Positions 10,998-56,275 of a stretch of 64,000 nt of DNA are shown one piece after another. Under the pieces are notes generated by a model that did not search any database, was not told where the DNA came from, and worked only from the letters and a program-made list of their open reading frames with translations. Each line of letters starts with the position of its first letter. Within the stretch, counting starts at the first letter, position 1. Origin of the DNA: Pogonophryne albipinna (lineage: Eukaryota > Chordata > Actinopteri > Perciformes > Artedidraconidae); NCBI GenBank assembly GCA_028583405.1, contig CM053243.1, positions 23,400,867-23,464,866 of the forward strand. The letters run 5' to 3'. Made by a program: the position numbers and the translations under genes.

Positions 10998-12043
10998 ACT
11001 TTACAATAAGACTACCCTTATAAAGGATTCATAAAGGGTTTATAATTAGGTTGTAAACACTTTATTAATCATTAAGAATCATTTATACGTCAACACAGGC
11101 TCACTATTTGGCAAGATGACTAAGCCTTATATTGGCTACCTAGCTGACTTCGTCTTCTTCATCAGCCAACATCCTTGGTATTTGTTGTTCACTGAGTTGA
11201 TCTCTTGTGACCATTAATTTATGAGTTACTAACATTTATAACTGCCAAAAGGGAGCCTTGTAAAGTGTAAAACACATTCCCATTTATTAATGAGTTACAA
11301 CCATTTATAATTTGTTTAAGTTATATTAAGCCTTAAAGTTATGCATAAATTAGGGTGTGTTGTTGTGCTGGTGCCTTGTGGACTATTTGTCATGCTTATA
11401 TCGGACTATTGTGACTCGCTCCGCGTTTAAAACAGACGGTGCATGAATGCAGTTTTACGGTAAGTGAAATTCTAGTACTTTATTTATGTGTTGCTTATGT
11501 TTTTAGTCAGCTAACGTTAATGAATGCTAAGGCTTGGATTAGCATGTATTAAGTGGTAGCTACATCTGTGCTAACAATGCTAATCGTAGCCTCCAAGTTA
11601 AAATGTAATAGAAAAGTGTTAAGCATTAAGTGGGATAATACTGTAGAACTAACGGCTTCTGTTTGAGGTTGGTAAAATAAGGTCATCCTTGTAAGTTAGA
11701 GAGATATTTTATTAGGTAGGTAACTTTATGCATTGATAAGGTTAATTTAAATTTGCTATCGATCGATTATGTAGACAAGCTAACGTCAAAGTAGTGTTGA
11801 AGAGCGGCCTAGTGTATGTGAAATGAACCTCACAATAAGATGTGTGTATATTACAAATATTAATGTCATATTTAAAGATGATTACTTAGATATTACAATA
11901 TGGTTGGTTGAGCTGGAGTTCATTATTGAGCTTATACGTTAACGTCACAGTCATATCTGAAGAACGAACCCAAAACTTGTTCTTTTTATTAATTGTATTA
12001 CCAAATTGGTATCAAATAAATAGTTAGCATTGGTAACACTGAT

Positions 12044-13286
12044 TAGGGATGGGTATCGAGAACCGGTACTAAGTCAGTACCGGTAGCCGATTGGATGGTA
12101 TCGGAATACCGTTAAGCCGCTGGACAAACGGTGCTGCTATCGGTGCTGCTATCGGTATATGAATTACGCTACTTCCTTAGTTTAAACAATTCTGGTTGGT
12201 TGGGAACCCTCATCCCGTGTGACGTATCCGGTTTGAGTACCACTCTGATTGGCCACTGTGTATGCCACTCGTCATCTCTCCTAACAGCGCTCTTATTATT
12301 GTGAGACTCCCGGGGGCAGACGCAACATCTTGCAAGAAACAGCGTCTCAAGGCTTCTTAACATTTAACAACCTATTAATGATGCATACCCTCTTAACGGG
12401 TTAACTCAGCTAACATACGAAATTAACCATTTTACCTACACGGAAAAGAAGTCCAACACCAAGAGTCTAAATCAACACTTAGTGAAACGAGCTAACGGGG
12501 CTAACGGCTACTTTAGCACATAACTGGCAAAAGCAAGGCAAGGCAAGTTTATTTATATAGCACTTTTCAACACAAGGCAATTCAAAGTGCTTTACAAAAA
12601 ATGAAGGACATGAAGAAAATGGCATTTAAAATCAGTCATTAAAAAGAAAAGCTAATAAAATAAACATTAAAAGAAACCAATCTTTTCTACGTCATTTTAT
12701 CTGCACAAACGACATATCACATGAAATATATAAAAAACTCACTGAACTAGCAGCCAGGAAAGAGCAAGAAAACAACTTCACTTTACGTAGCCATGATGAT
12801 AATTATGTCTTACCTTTGCTGTTTTGTGATCAAAAGTTGTGTTCAAGGGCATAAAAACGGTTAATCCAATGTCTCTGTGTAACTTCAAAAATGATTACTG
12901 ATAATCCATCATTACAATTATAAATAATAAACAGATTATTATGGTTAGCCAACCGGAGCTTCCGGTTTAGGAGGTGCGCACGCACGCAGCGTCTCGTTTT
13001 AACTGAATAATGGTCATGTTTACATGGATTTATGAACTGCCCCTAATTACCGCCCCCCTTCCAGAGACACACTGTCAAACACACTCATACCTGCTTGGTA
13101 TGACATTTAAAAAGTTACATTAAATAATAAATACAAATAAATTACAATAAAATGACCGTTGTTTAATTATTATTATTATTATTATTATTGTTTAATTATT
13201 GTTTCAAATTATTGAAAAGTATCGAAAAATACCGCTATCGATAAGCAGCATCGGTATTGATAAAATCCTAACAATACCCATCCCTA
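12044..13286. mobile_element. hAT-like element nested in the Merlin-like element
   Basis: 1243 bp; ends TAGGGATGGGTAT and ATACCCATCCCTA. Flanks ACACTGAT (12036-12043) and ATGCTGAT (13287-13294) agree at 6 of 8 bases. The CGGTACT/AGTACCGG and CGATACC-type palindromes near the ends are typical of this MITE group. Confidence 0.8.
12531..12690 (-). mobile_element. LINE/SINE 3' tail fragment
   Basis: Plus strand reads GGCAAGGCAAGTTTATTTAT then ATAGCACTTTTCAACACAAGGCA, a very common fish retroposon 3' end in inverted orientation, here inside the 12044-13286 element. Confidence 0.6.
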
Positions 13287-13659
13287 ATGCTGATAAAGTA
13301 AACTATTTTATTTGAGTATTTGTGTCTGGGAGAAGGTACTGTACCCAGTTCCTATGTTCGGCAGTTATAGACTGGGCTTTCTTGTACAAGAGAATACAAA
13401 AAACAAAACAAAAATCAATATGGACTACTGTATAATTATCCTTAACTTATGTTAATGCACCTAATAAACAAGTATGGCATTTTGAAATATGATGTGCAAC
13501 ACTTTTTACTGTAATTTGTGTGCATTTTGTTGTTAACTAAGATGATGTTATGATTTATTTGTTGTTAGTATGCTAACGTGGACGCTTTGGACATACCTGG
13601 AGAAGGAAGAAATGGGTCTTCGGAATGATGGGAGTTAAAGACAAAAGGCGGAGACTAGT

Positions 13660-14000
13660 GTTGAAACTAGTGGAGAAACGATCAAGATGCCACCTTGTCC
13701 CTCTGATTAGACGGCATGTTAAGTCAGGAAGTAGCATTATTAGTGATGAGGATACAGGAGAGTGCTGAGTAACGTGGGGTACAACCACTACACCATAAAC
13801 CACAGCAGATGGTTTGTGAACCTCCAAACGGCAGTCATACCCAACATAATGAAAGAGCTAGGTCGATCGTCAAAGGACATGTCCGTAGACTGAGAGGAAA
13901 CCATACAGAGAGTTTGTTGGAGGAACACCTCAAGGTTCTTGAATGGTCATCTTGGCTTGGCTCTGCTCACCCTGATGGACTGCTTGGACGCTTGTTCTAG
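13660..14000 (+). pseudogene. Degenerate ISXO2-like (Merlin superfamily) transposase fragment
   Basis: In broken frames one reads EKRSRCHLVPLIRRHVKSGS, then SIISDE, then NHSRWFV, then HTQHNERA and RRLRGNHTESLLEEHL. The order of the Asp, Asn-His-Ser and HTQ...E blocks fits the DDE domain of ISXO2/IS1595-type enzymes, represented in animals by Merlin. A stop and at least one frameshift lie between about 13740 and 13810. Confidence 0.55.
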
Positions 14001-14873
14001 GATATACACAAAGCCTTTCCAGTCTGAGTGCCATTATTTCTTACCAAGTCTTTAATTTATGTCTGGGAAAAGCTTTTATGTCTAAATATGTGTATCAGTC
14101 ATACTAAACAGTCATTACTTTGAGTCCTGATTTTCTTCATGTGTGAATAAAATGTTTTGCTTGGCTCTTTTGCATCTTACTTTGCATTTCATGTGAAAAA
14201 TGTGTATTAAGTAAGCGTGAATGTTATAACTCATTCATAAATGGACATGTGTATTAAACTTAAACACAATGCACCCTTTCAGTAGTTATACATGTTAGTG
14301 ACTCATCAATAAATGGTGATGTGTTACACACTTTACAATAAGGCTCCGTTTTACCAATTATAAATGGTCGTAACTCATTAATAAATGGTCATTAGTTTTA
14401 CACTTTACAATAAGGCTCCCTTTTGGCAGTTATAAATGTTAGTAACTCCTTCATAAATGGTCATAAGAGATGCCAAGGAACATCAAGATGGAAGGGGGGG
14501 AATCAACTCAGTGAACAACAGATGCCAAGGATGTTGGCTGATGAAGACGACGAAGTAAGCTAATTAGCCAATATAAGGCTTAGCAGTACAGATAAATGTG
14601 GGCTCACTATTTGGCAAGCAACCGGTCACATTTGCCCTGTTTATCTCATGTCTTATAAAAGCTTAATGATTTATAAAGTGTTCACAACCTAATTAATTAA
14701 TTAATTACAAACTATTAATAAACCCTTATTGTAAAGTAGTGTTAATTTCGTTGACTAAAACTTTGACGAAATATGTACGTCAAAGACCTTTTTTTCCATG
14801 ACAAAAACGAGACGATGACGAGACGGCACAGACGGCAGTAAACAATAACTGTAACAAAATCATCATGCAATAT

Positions 14874-17846
14874 CAACACATCCTCACTCCCAGGTCGGCC
14901 TATGTTGACGTTATGTCAAGTCCCCTGTGTCGGCTTTTTCCAACGCAAGGGGGGGGCCCTTAGCGTCCATTTTCAACGCAAGGGGGGGGCCCTTAGCGTC
15001 CATTTTCAGCTTTCCGGGATGTCCATATGCTTCTATGGACGCTCATGGAAGCACGGCATTCGTTTGTGTCGACTGCCCTTAAAGGCAATGTGAGCGTCCA
15101 TTCTCATTGGATAACGGAGAATTGTACACCCGGAAGTAAGTATTCCCCTTACTGTCGATTGATTTTACAGTGATATCTGCACTACTCATCGACTAAAAAA
15201 CACCAGATTATCCTTGTTAATTACACAACATTGATTGGTTTAAATTGTGTGCAATGCTTTTGTATTTTTCCCCTTCGATTGGGAGAAACAAATATTTTTT
15301 CGGAGTAAAGGATGGCAGAAGACACTACACTACCCAGAATCCCCAGCTATCGTTTGGACTACACCATGTGCTCTGTTTGACATCACGTGATCTTCAAATT
15401 TCTACCTGCAGAAAAAAAAAACATGGCCGAACTTCGTTTTATTCTCGGTGGAAAATGCCTATTTTAAAGTTAGTTTGGCCATTAAAATGCGTTTTGATGT
15501 CATTTGATCCGAGAAATATGAGTTGTTATTTCAGATTATGTGTGCAGTGGATGTACATGATCTTTAGTTTGCTAGTTATTAAGAAGATTACTTCAGGAAA
15601 TTGCGTCCATAACGTTTTCATTGTTACCAAGGTGGTTGCTAGGGACGCTGCTATCGATATTATTTCTGTTATGTTGTGTAACTGTTTAATGGTGTTATCT
15701 TTATTGCTACCCCCTTCCCCGTCAATGTATAGTGTTGGTCCACAGCGCAAACATATTAGTTTAACAAAATCTGCATCTAAAGATAGCCTACGTTATTTTC
15801 CCCTGTGCAATTCCAGTCTCACATCTCACAGCACATCGTCATTAACAAATACCGGAAACAGACCGAAAACATTTTTTAAAAATAAAATAATACTTTATTC
15901 CGAGTGTGCTTGCTTTTCTCTTTGAAAGTCATCACATACCGGTATTGTAATACACGGTTCGGCTGCATTAAATATTACATATCTGCCGTAGTTCTGTATT
16001 TATAGAGCCCTGATGAGAAGACTTCTAGACAAACATGAGGAACTGAAAACGTGACGTGGATCATAAATATATCAGCCATTAAACAACATCTTACATTTCT
16101 TTTCACACAATACGTCTCCTTGTAGTATCAACACTAATTCGGCTGACTTTTATATTTGATCCAATTGGTAGATAGGCTGTATTTACACCATAAAGGTGCA
16201 CAGCTGATATAAAGGGACACCTAGTGGTTAAAGCATGTTATTGAATTTCATTATTTTTATTATTAGATATTAATAGGATCCCTATAAAGTATATTCATTA
16301 CTCGTTATTCTCTCCTAATAGTTAATTAAAGACTGTATATAATGACTATTTTGCACATCCCTTTCAAGATTTTCTAAGGTTTATTGACATATCATATAGG
16401 CCTACACAACTATGGTGTAGTTATGCATTGAATGAAAAACTTGGGTCGCAGGTTCCTCAATAGTGCATTACAAGACATCTATCAATATTTGTGCATACCT
16501 CCAGCAATGTTAACTATGTTGAAGCACTTATTTTAACTGATATTATACATAATGTATTATACTCTTATAAGATGTATGTAGATATTTCATCTCCGGCCTT
16601 GTCAGGTATTGAACAATCAATAAATAAAGAACACAGAATTGTTGAATATAAAACACAGAATTTGTGTGATTATACTAAATGATTTACAAATAAACACCAC
16701 TGCATATTTAACTGTTACACATGCTGATGTAACGCAAATGTTCCAACTTGGGATCAATAAAGTATATCTTATCTTAAGCTGATCGATGGCCACTGCCATA
16801 TTTGCAAAATGTGCCTCTGAACCTTGACAAGTGCATGTTTCAGGCTTATCAATTAATGTAATGTAATGTAATGTTATCAATTAACATCAGGGGTCACAAA
16901 CATAAGACCAGCTGTTAAATAAAGGTCTTCTGACCTTAGCTGGCATGTGTGTATATATATTAATGCTGTCCATTATGGGCACAAGCAATTTTCACCCATT
17001 TATTAATTATATGTTTTAAATGTGAGTGTTTCCTATCCTCTAAACCTCCAGGGATGTACACAGTTTAATACTGGCAACTTCTTATTATGGGAAATACGAA
17101 AACGTCTTTTAAAACTACAACTCCCAGTAGAGACGTGCCATAGATAGAGAACATGTTGCGAAACAGAATAGCCAGCATGTGTAGTTCTGGGGACGGGGTG
17201 GGGGAGGGGGGGACGCGGTCAAATCCAGTTTTGGACAGTCTGCCGTGGTTCCATCCCATTTCAAGTGCTGTTCGAGGCTCGGCGTAACCCTCGGAGCACA
17301 CTCTCCAATCACAGAGCTTGAGGACTATCACGGGGTTTGTCAAACAGAGCACATGGTGTAGTCCAAACGATAGCTGGGGATTCTGGGTAGTGTAGTGTCT
17401 TCTGCCATCCTTTACTCCGAAAAAATATTTGTTTCTCCGAATCGAAGGGGAAAAATACAAAAGCATTGCACACAATTTAAACCAATCAATGTTGTGTAAT
17501 TAACAAGGATAATCTGGTGTTTTTTAGTCGATGAGTAGTGCAGATATCACTGTAAAATCAATCGACAGTAAGGGGAATACTTACTTCCGGGTGTACAATT
17601 CTCCGTTATCCAATGAGAATGGACGCTCACATTGCCTTTAAGGGCAGTCGACACAAACGAATGCCGTGCTTCCATGAGCGTCCATAGAAGCATATGGACA
17701 TCCCGGAAAGCTGAAAATGGATGCTAAGGGGCCCCCCCCTTGCGTTGAAAATGGACGCTAAGGGCCCCCCCTTGCGTTGGAAAAAGCCGACACAGGGGAC
17801 TTGACATAACGTCAACATAGGCCGACCTGGGAGTGAGGATGTGTTG
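14874..17846. mobile_element. Foldback element 1 with about 509-bp inverted arms
   Basis: Left arm 14874-15382 and right arm 17338-17846 are near-identical inverted copies, starting CAACACATCCTCACTCCCAG. Flanked by a 7-bp duplication GCAATAT (14867-14873 and 17847-17853). The loop (about 1.95 kb) holds a 226-codon frame at 15245-15925, partly inside the arm, with no recognised domain. Superfamily unknown. Confidence 0.85.
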
Positions 17847-18359
17847 GCAATATCGTTGACGAAAAGTGACGAGACGAAAATGTAGTTTACTAAATAAAAA
17901 CTAGGCCTATGCCAAAATCTCTCTTTACTTTCGTTGACGAAAAATGAGGAGACGAAATATTATCAAAGATAACGTTACATTTCTGATAGTCAGTTTTTCT
18001 CCCAGCAGCAGTTCCATTTCCGGTGCTGCGGCAGGGCAGCAGCTGTGTGTCTGTGCTTCGTGCGGCGGCACATTTGAATTACACCGGGCAGCGGCAGTCT
18101 GTGAACTGTCAGGAAGACTCGGGACTAACTCATGGGTAACCTTATTTAACAGAAAATAAAATGGCAACAACAGGGCTTGGGAGCAGTGGTCGCGGCACCG
18201 AATACCCCCCCCCCGTCAGCGCGAGTGAGTGATAAATTGTGCACTCGACGGGTAATAATGGATTATGACGGAAATGTTACAATCCTGTCCGTCAAAATGA
18301 CTGACAACGAAAAAGTCTAAAGCCACCACTGCTTGGGAGAAAGAAACGATGTGATATTT

Positions 18360-20585
18360 TATGGGATTAGTTTTGTATCATACAGATAAAGCAACACTTT
18401 CTCAGAATAAAGCAAAACTATGAGTTTAAAAGCAAAAAAAACTGAGTCAAGCAAAATAAAATAAATTTCAAAAATAAAACTATAAGTTGCAAACAAATCA
18501 TTTGTGTAATCATATAAACTATAAGTATTTTTTCTTTGTTTTAACATAGGTTTTTGTTTGCAGTTCTTGTTTCTTCTTTCTCAATGATCAGACTTTTGCT
18601 CTCGCTGCAGCTTTCTCTTTTGCGCTCCCTCGTTTTTTGTTTGAGATTCTGACACAAACCTCCCAGGTGGGCGGGACTTTCAGGGGTGCGTCCCCATTGG
18701 CTACTCAGCTTTTGAGTGACAGCCCACTACACCACAGATCATACAGTGCAACTCATGCAGCAAACTCCGGAGTCCACTCGGCCACGTTAGTGTCAGTGTC
18801 TCCTGGGGAGTTTCATTAACATATCGGACTTCTCTTATGGATTGCAGTGCATTATACTTGTGATGTGTAGTTCATACTTTATTCCAACTTTAAATATGTT
18901 AATACCTGAACACACTGCTGCTGTTAAATAATTTCCCAATTTGGGATTGATAAAGTGTCTGTCTATTTATTTTATAGATTAAAAAAACACATCTATGTAT
19001 TTTTAAGCTAAAGGTGATACACAGTATAAACTGTATACTATTACTTTTCTAAGACATGTTACATTTCAAAAGCATATATTGCTATGTTTAGGACAAACAA
19101 TTAAAGATTGAACAAATTCTGCAATATAAAAGTGGCAGATTTGCTTTATTAAACAGACCAGACCTAGGTTGCATACCAACACAATTAGGAACATGCTCAT
19201 ATCTTACTATGTTGGTCTGAAGAGCTGAAGCATTCATACACAATGGATAAAACCGGTGTTGTTCCATTCTATATCCTGTGAGAAAATTATATACATTTAG
19301 CATTAAAAATTCGACATACTTTTCCTAGCCTGAGGAAGATGTGAATAATCAACAGATTTGAATGGAATCTCTAACATTTTCATGTAGAATAAAGACAAAA
19401 GAGTGATTATACAAATTACATTTATTGAAATTTGAACCAGAAGATGAAGTCTCAAAGAATGTTTTAAATAAAAGGACATAAAACAAAAAGGTGGATAATA
19501 ATAAAATCTATTAAATGTAGACATTTGGTCAAATGAAATGACACTGAGCCAGTGATAACAACAACGCCCAGGGTGGATGAAGCTGGTGCAGGTCTTTCTT
19601 CATGCCCACCCTCCGTGCTGTCCCTTCAGAGGAAGTGGGAAAACGGGATAAGACTCTGGACGCCACGCTGTCTCAATGATCCACACTGTTAATATGAGAG
19701 GAAAATAAATGTTTTAGGAAATGAAAAATATGAAGTTAACAAATAAAACACAGCTCATGGACGGTAGGTTTTCCTACAAAGTTAACTCAGCCTCCATTGA
19801 TCTTCATATCAAATGAGCGTGTTAATAAAATAAGCTATTATGGCTTATACTTGCATATCTAAACAGAATCATGAAAACCTGTTGGTAGAGTCAGGCACAC
19901 AAGTCTGTTTGAGTGTGTGCGCCGGTGTCTGAACGCTCACTCACTGCTAGCTATGTAGCTAACTGTTAGGCTACTTAGCTTGCATTGTTATGGATCTAAA
20001 GGTAGCACAAGCTAACTTTCATAGCACAGCTTTACTTCTCACTTAACACAATAAAGAAACAGACCGTATAGCACAAACAACACAAATGATCAATACTTAC
20101 ATATATTTTCACTTGTAGTATTATAATAATTGAAATGCTGGTTCTTCTGGGGGTCTTCTGTCCACGCTCAGCGAGCTACCGCACCGCAGCTGCCTGCACT
20201 GTACAATCGCTGGAGGACTGGGCTGTCACTCAAAAACTGAGTAGCCAATGGGGACGCACCCCTGAAAGTCCCGCCCATCTGGGAGGTTTGTGTCAGAATC
20301 TCAAACAAAAAATGAGGGAGCGCAAAAGAGAGTGCTGCAGCGAGAGCAAAAGTCTGATCATTGAGAAAGAAGAAACAAGAACTGCAAACAAAAACCTATG
20401 TTAAAACAAAGAAAAAAGACTTATAGTATACATGATTACACAAATGATTTGCTTGCAACTTATAGTTTTATTTTTGAAATTTATTTTATTTTGCTTGACT
20501 CAGTTTTTTTTGCTTTTAAACTCATAGTTTTGCTTTATTCTGAAAAAGTGTTGCTTTATCTGTATGATACAAAACTAATCCCATA
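18360..20585. mobile_element. Foldback element 2 with about 375-bp inverted arms
   Basis: Arms 18360-18735 and about 20210-20585 are inverted copies; outer ends TATGGGATTAGTTTTG and CAAAACTAATCCCATA; possible 6-bp duplication ATATTT on both sides. The loop has no recognised protein. Different in sequence from foldback element 1. Confidence 0.8.
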
Positions 20586-20955
20586 ATATTTGGGCCCATT
20601 TTTGCTACAATGAGGCGGAGATAAAAAGCGAATGCATTGTTTTATCAGAAGGGAAGCAATGTGGCCATAACACAGTTAAAACACCACAAACCTGACCAGG
20701 CAAAGCTTCTCAATCATTCAACCTGAGTTTTTCATCAAATAAGGACAAGATATAATCTTATTTATTTATATATACTAAAATGACAAAGTATTGGTTTTGG
20801 CTAGACCAGTTTGACTGAAATGTTCTATATAATCTGATGACTAAAAAAGACTCAACAGTTTTCATTGACAAAAAGTAGACTAAAATAATTAGTTTTCTTT
20901 GACTAAAATATGACTAAAATGCTCAGACTTTTAGTCGACTAAAGTGCTGCATAAT

Positions 20956-23900
20956 GTGCAGTTGCCATTTGCTTGTAGGTTGCATCAGCATTGAAATTCA
21001 TTTGGTACAAGAGAGAACGTAATCCACCTGCCCAACAAGCCACTGCCTCCCCCCACTCTTCCAATTTCACCTCTTAGAGCTCACATTCACAATCTTTTGA
21101 AAGTAATATAATGAGCCTTGTGGTTAATATCCAGCTATGCATGGATCAAACATGTAAAAAGTGAGAAATTGAACTACTGCAGAAGATAAGCACACAAATA
21201 TCTACACTGCAAGGGTTTAACTAACATTAAATTGAATCTCTGTCTAAGTTCAGGTAGGTCTCTGAGTTTAATAGCTCATTGATAGTGATCTTGTCTTTCC
21301 CACAATCTAAGAGGCTGGCTCATTACAGGCTAAAAGAATAAGAAATACTGTTTCTGTCATATTACATTCAATGACTCTTTATGGTTCACACTCATCTGTC
21401 CTGTCTCGTCTCTTCCCTGTAGAAACCTGCCTGTCTCATTCACTGGTGTGAGCAGAGGTCAGATCTCAGAATTCAAGGCAGCCAGACATTAGTATTCCCG
21501 CGGCCCTCGCTCTGACTGAGCCATCTGCTGCTTTCTGATTGCCTCTCTGGTCGTCTGTCCTCTCCTTAGCCCTTCTTTACCTCAAACAAGAGTCTGAGGG
21601 TAATTCAAAGCTTTCTCTTACCGTAGATGAAGCATTTTTTGGCAAACATGAATAGCTATGTCCATAGCGACAGCCCTTCACAAGTGGTACACAGCTGTAG
21701 CTCATACCAGACAATTTGGATACTGCAGACAGGCTGGTATGCTCTTGTTATTGCCTACATTTCAGCGTTTTGGTGGGATGTAAAGTGTGTTGGAGCCAGC
21801 TGGATTTGGATTTCTTTTTACACCAATCATTGATTCATTTTCTTTAGCCACTCATTTATATTCAGGCTCCCATGGGGCTGGAGCACATCTCTGCTAACAA
21901 GGCAGAGAAACAAAAAGCATAACATGTAAATAAGACTTTAGTTTGGGCAATGATTTGAAAAATGATATGAAGGGCATGGTCAAGGCCAATTTTAATAAGC
22001 AATAGAAAAACAACAACTGCGTTGCTTCATGTCACCTGACCTTGCTCGACATCATTTAAAATTGCGCACACCAGCTGACTGAATATATTTACATACATTT
22101 TGCACCTGCATAAGATATAATAACTAGTCTGTACTACAATTGACATTGTAGATATATACAAACAAACAAACAAACAAACAAACTGACTAACCATTTTCAT
22201 GCCGCTATTGATAAAATGTATGTAATGAGTGCAGATACAAACTTACATGTAGACACATATTCTGTGTATTTAGTTGTACTGTGCTCTCTTGTATTCTAAA
22301 TATGTCACAGTAATACCAAACAGGCTGGAAAGATCCCACCTGTGTCTCATGACATACAAATGCATGCTCATTGAATAAACAATGTCAATTCGGAAAATGC
22401 ATGCCAGACAAAGCGGATTTAGGAAAAGCCACCTGGCTTGAGTCTTATATGATTTCCAAATTCAGATGTAATGGCACTTTCAAAAAATATAAACATTAAA
22501 AAACATGATATGATAGAAATACTTGAAGAGTCGGACAACACTGCACCAAAAAAAAAGAAGGCGTATGAAGGAGGGCAACAAAGAAGAGGTCAAAGGGTAT
22601 CAGTCCCCAAGGGATGCAGTTACCCATAGTTACCAATCCTTACCCTCAGCTCTGGGGGATTGAACTAGGCGGGGCTGAGTCTCCACAGGAGGATGCTGGG
22701 ATATAATGTGGAGGAAGAAGGGGGTGGGGGGGGAGCCAGGGAGGTGCATGATGTGGAGCAGCTGGTGGGGGAAGGGAGTAGCAAAGGGAAACATTTGAGG
22801 GAGGGGAGGATAGGGCCGTTGTTTGAGTGCTATTGTATCCCACCACCCTGCTCTGGACATCAGGTAGGAAACTCAGTCAGTGCATGGTTTCCTCGCTGTT
22901 AACAAGCCTTCATTTTTATTTCATTAAGTGGAAACGTTTTTTGCCTTTTTCTATTTCCAATGATGTACATGTTGCTATATTTCATCAGGTGTAAAGAACA
23001 GTGTGCATTTACAATCACTGTGAAGAAGCCTCTTTTGTAGTGCTTTTATTTGATAAAAAAATGATGTTTGCCATACAGCAACAAGAGCCAGTCAGCCCAG
23101 TATGTGGGCTTGTGTACACATGTACTCTCAGTCCCCTAACCTGGCTACCTGTGGAACAACCCACTGTGTACCCATGTGTGTCTGTGTGTGCTTTTTCTGT
23201 ATTTGCGTCTTTGTGTTTTAGAGCTGATTTGTTTGTGCCAGGTTGTGCAGAGCTAACTAACCAGTGTAATCTCTGGTGATGGAAAATATAATTATGGTGA
23301 AGGAAAAAGGGGGGAAGCAGCAAGACCATCTCTCTTGAGGGCAGTTGTTCATGGCAACATGATGGCAAAACAGAGTGGGGTTGGCTCCAAAATGGATGAT
23401 ACAGGGCACAGAGGGTGCACTTTACAGAACGTTGTTGATTGTTTAAATACAGTACAACAAATAGTGAAGTGCTCTTAATTTTGTGCTTTCAATATGTTTG
23501 TGTGTTGATGCTTGGCTTGCATATGTGTGTGTTTCTTATGTCTATAAAGCGATCTATTCACAAACAAAAGCATACCTTTTGATGTTTTCGGGTCCATTTT
23601 TTATCTGTTCTTATATTTGGGAAAGTAGGCCTTATACTTTATTTTGACCTGTTCTTGGGTTTCTCTGAATGTTAATATAGCCAATGCTAGAATATACTTT
23701 CTTGAGTATCTTAACTGAATTATGTAGCTGTTAAAATCTAAATGTCTAAAATCTTCAGAATTAAAATGTTTCTATCTATATTTTCATTAGAGTAAAATCA
23801 ACTGAAAATTAAGAATTTCATTGTTATGAGAATTAGCCATACACTGTTTGTGTCCAAAAGTTTCATCATTCAGCACATTAACACAGGTAGAGGTGTAGCT

Positions 23901-24552
23901 CCATAACGTTGATGATGTATGTTAATGTCGTAGCATGTTGCTACCAACAAGCTACCAAATCAATCTTCAACCAGTCATGATTGCCATCTGCAAGTCCAAT
24001 GATACGAGGTCATGTGTGCAGCATGTGGAGATGACTTTGATTAAACTATTGATTTTTTCCCCGGAAGAGTCCCATTAGTTATATTTGACCAACACGGTCT
24101 CTGTGTCTATTGTTCTAAAGCTGAGCCTGAGTGATCAATGAGCCCCTTAATTTTTGTATTTGAAGCCAAAGTTGAGCTAAATAGGCAAAAATGTATTCTT
24201 CTGTATGTAAATTAGAGAATGCCATGCTCAATTACAGGAACAGATTGGTTTGTCAGGCAATGAAACCATTTTGCAGCTGTATGCAAAGGGAAGAAAAAGA
24301 TGAATAAAGCTCCATGTTATGTGTTTGATAAAGGAAATCTATTGTGTGAGCAGATTTGCCATTTTTTGTTCTGCTGAAACGCACAACAGTGGTAAAAGCT
24401 CCAAAGCATACCAACTTCAGCGCTGTACATTTAAATATATTCAGATCTATTATAGTTTGTTCTTCTCTTGTGTATGCACTCACATGGGAGTGGTTAACAG
24501 TTGCATTTGAAGTTGATCTAACACTGCTCATGTGTCTTCATCTTTCTCCTAG
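20956..24552. other. Upstream apba2 region without recognised gene
   Basis: Contains a (CAAA)n run at about 22160-22186 and a G-rich stretch at about 22710-22830. No frame with family motifs and no complete transposon were seen. It may hold non-coding 5' exons or regulatory DNA of apba2, but nothing in the sequence proves this. Confidence 0.4.
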
Positions 24553-24572
24553 GGTCAAACCAATAACAATGC

Positions 24573-56275
<31,703 letters not shown>

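Larger units (their letters stand above)
10998..14737. mobile_element. Decayed DNA transposon with long inverted arms and a Merlin-like transposase relic
   Basis: Ends CACTTTACAATAAG and CTTATTGTAAAGT. The left arm (to about 11290) and right arm (from about 14385) are inverted copies (GCCTTATATTGGCTA, CATCAGCCAACATCC, GTTCACTGAGTTGAT). Inside, near 13570-14000, is a broken coding stretch. No target duplication could be fixed because the right side abuts another element. Confidence 0.6.
14738..20955. mobile_element. Outer element split by two foldback elements
   Basis: Starts GTGTTAATTTCGTTGACTAAAAC and ends GACTTTTAGTCGACTAAAG; TTCGTTGACGAAAA-type motifs recur at 14750, 17855 and 17935. Removing the two insertions leaves about 1 kb. 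These motifs are common in fish hAT MITEs; the exact ends and target duplication are not resolved. Confidence 0.5.

Noticed and set aside
12169..12363. 64-codon minus-strand frame
   Set aside because: No family motif; lies within a non-autonomous hAT element.
15245..15925. 226-codon frame as a host gene
   Set aside because: Starts inside a foldback arm, has no recognised domain, and the same start recurs inverted at 17475.
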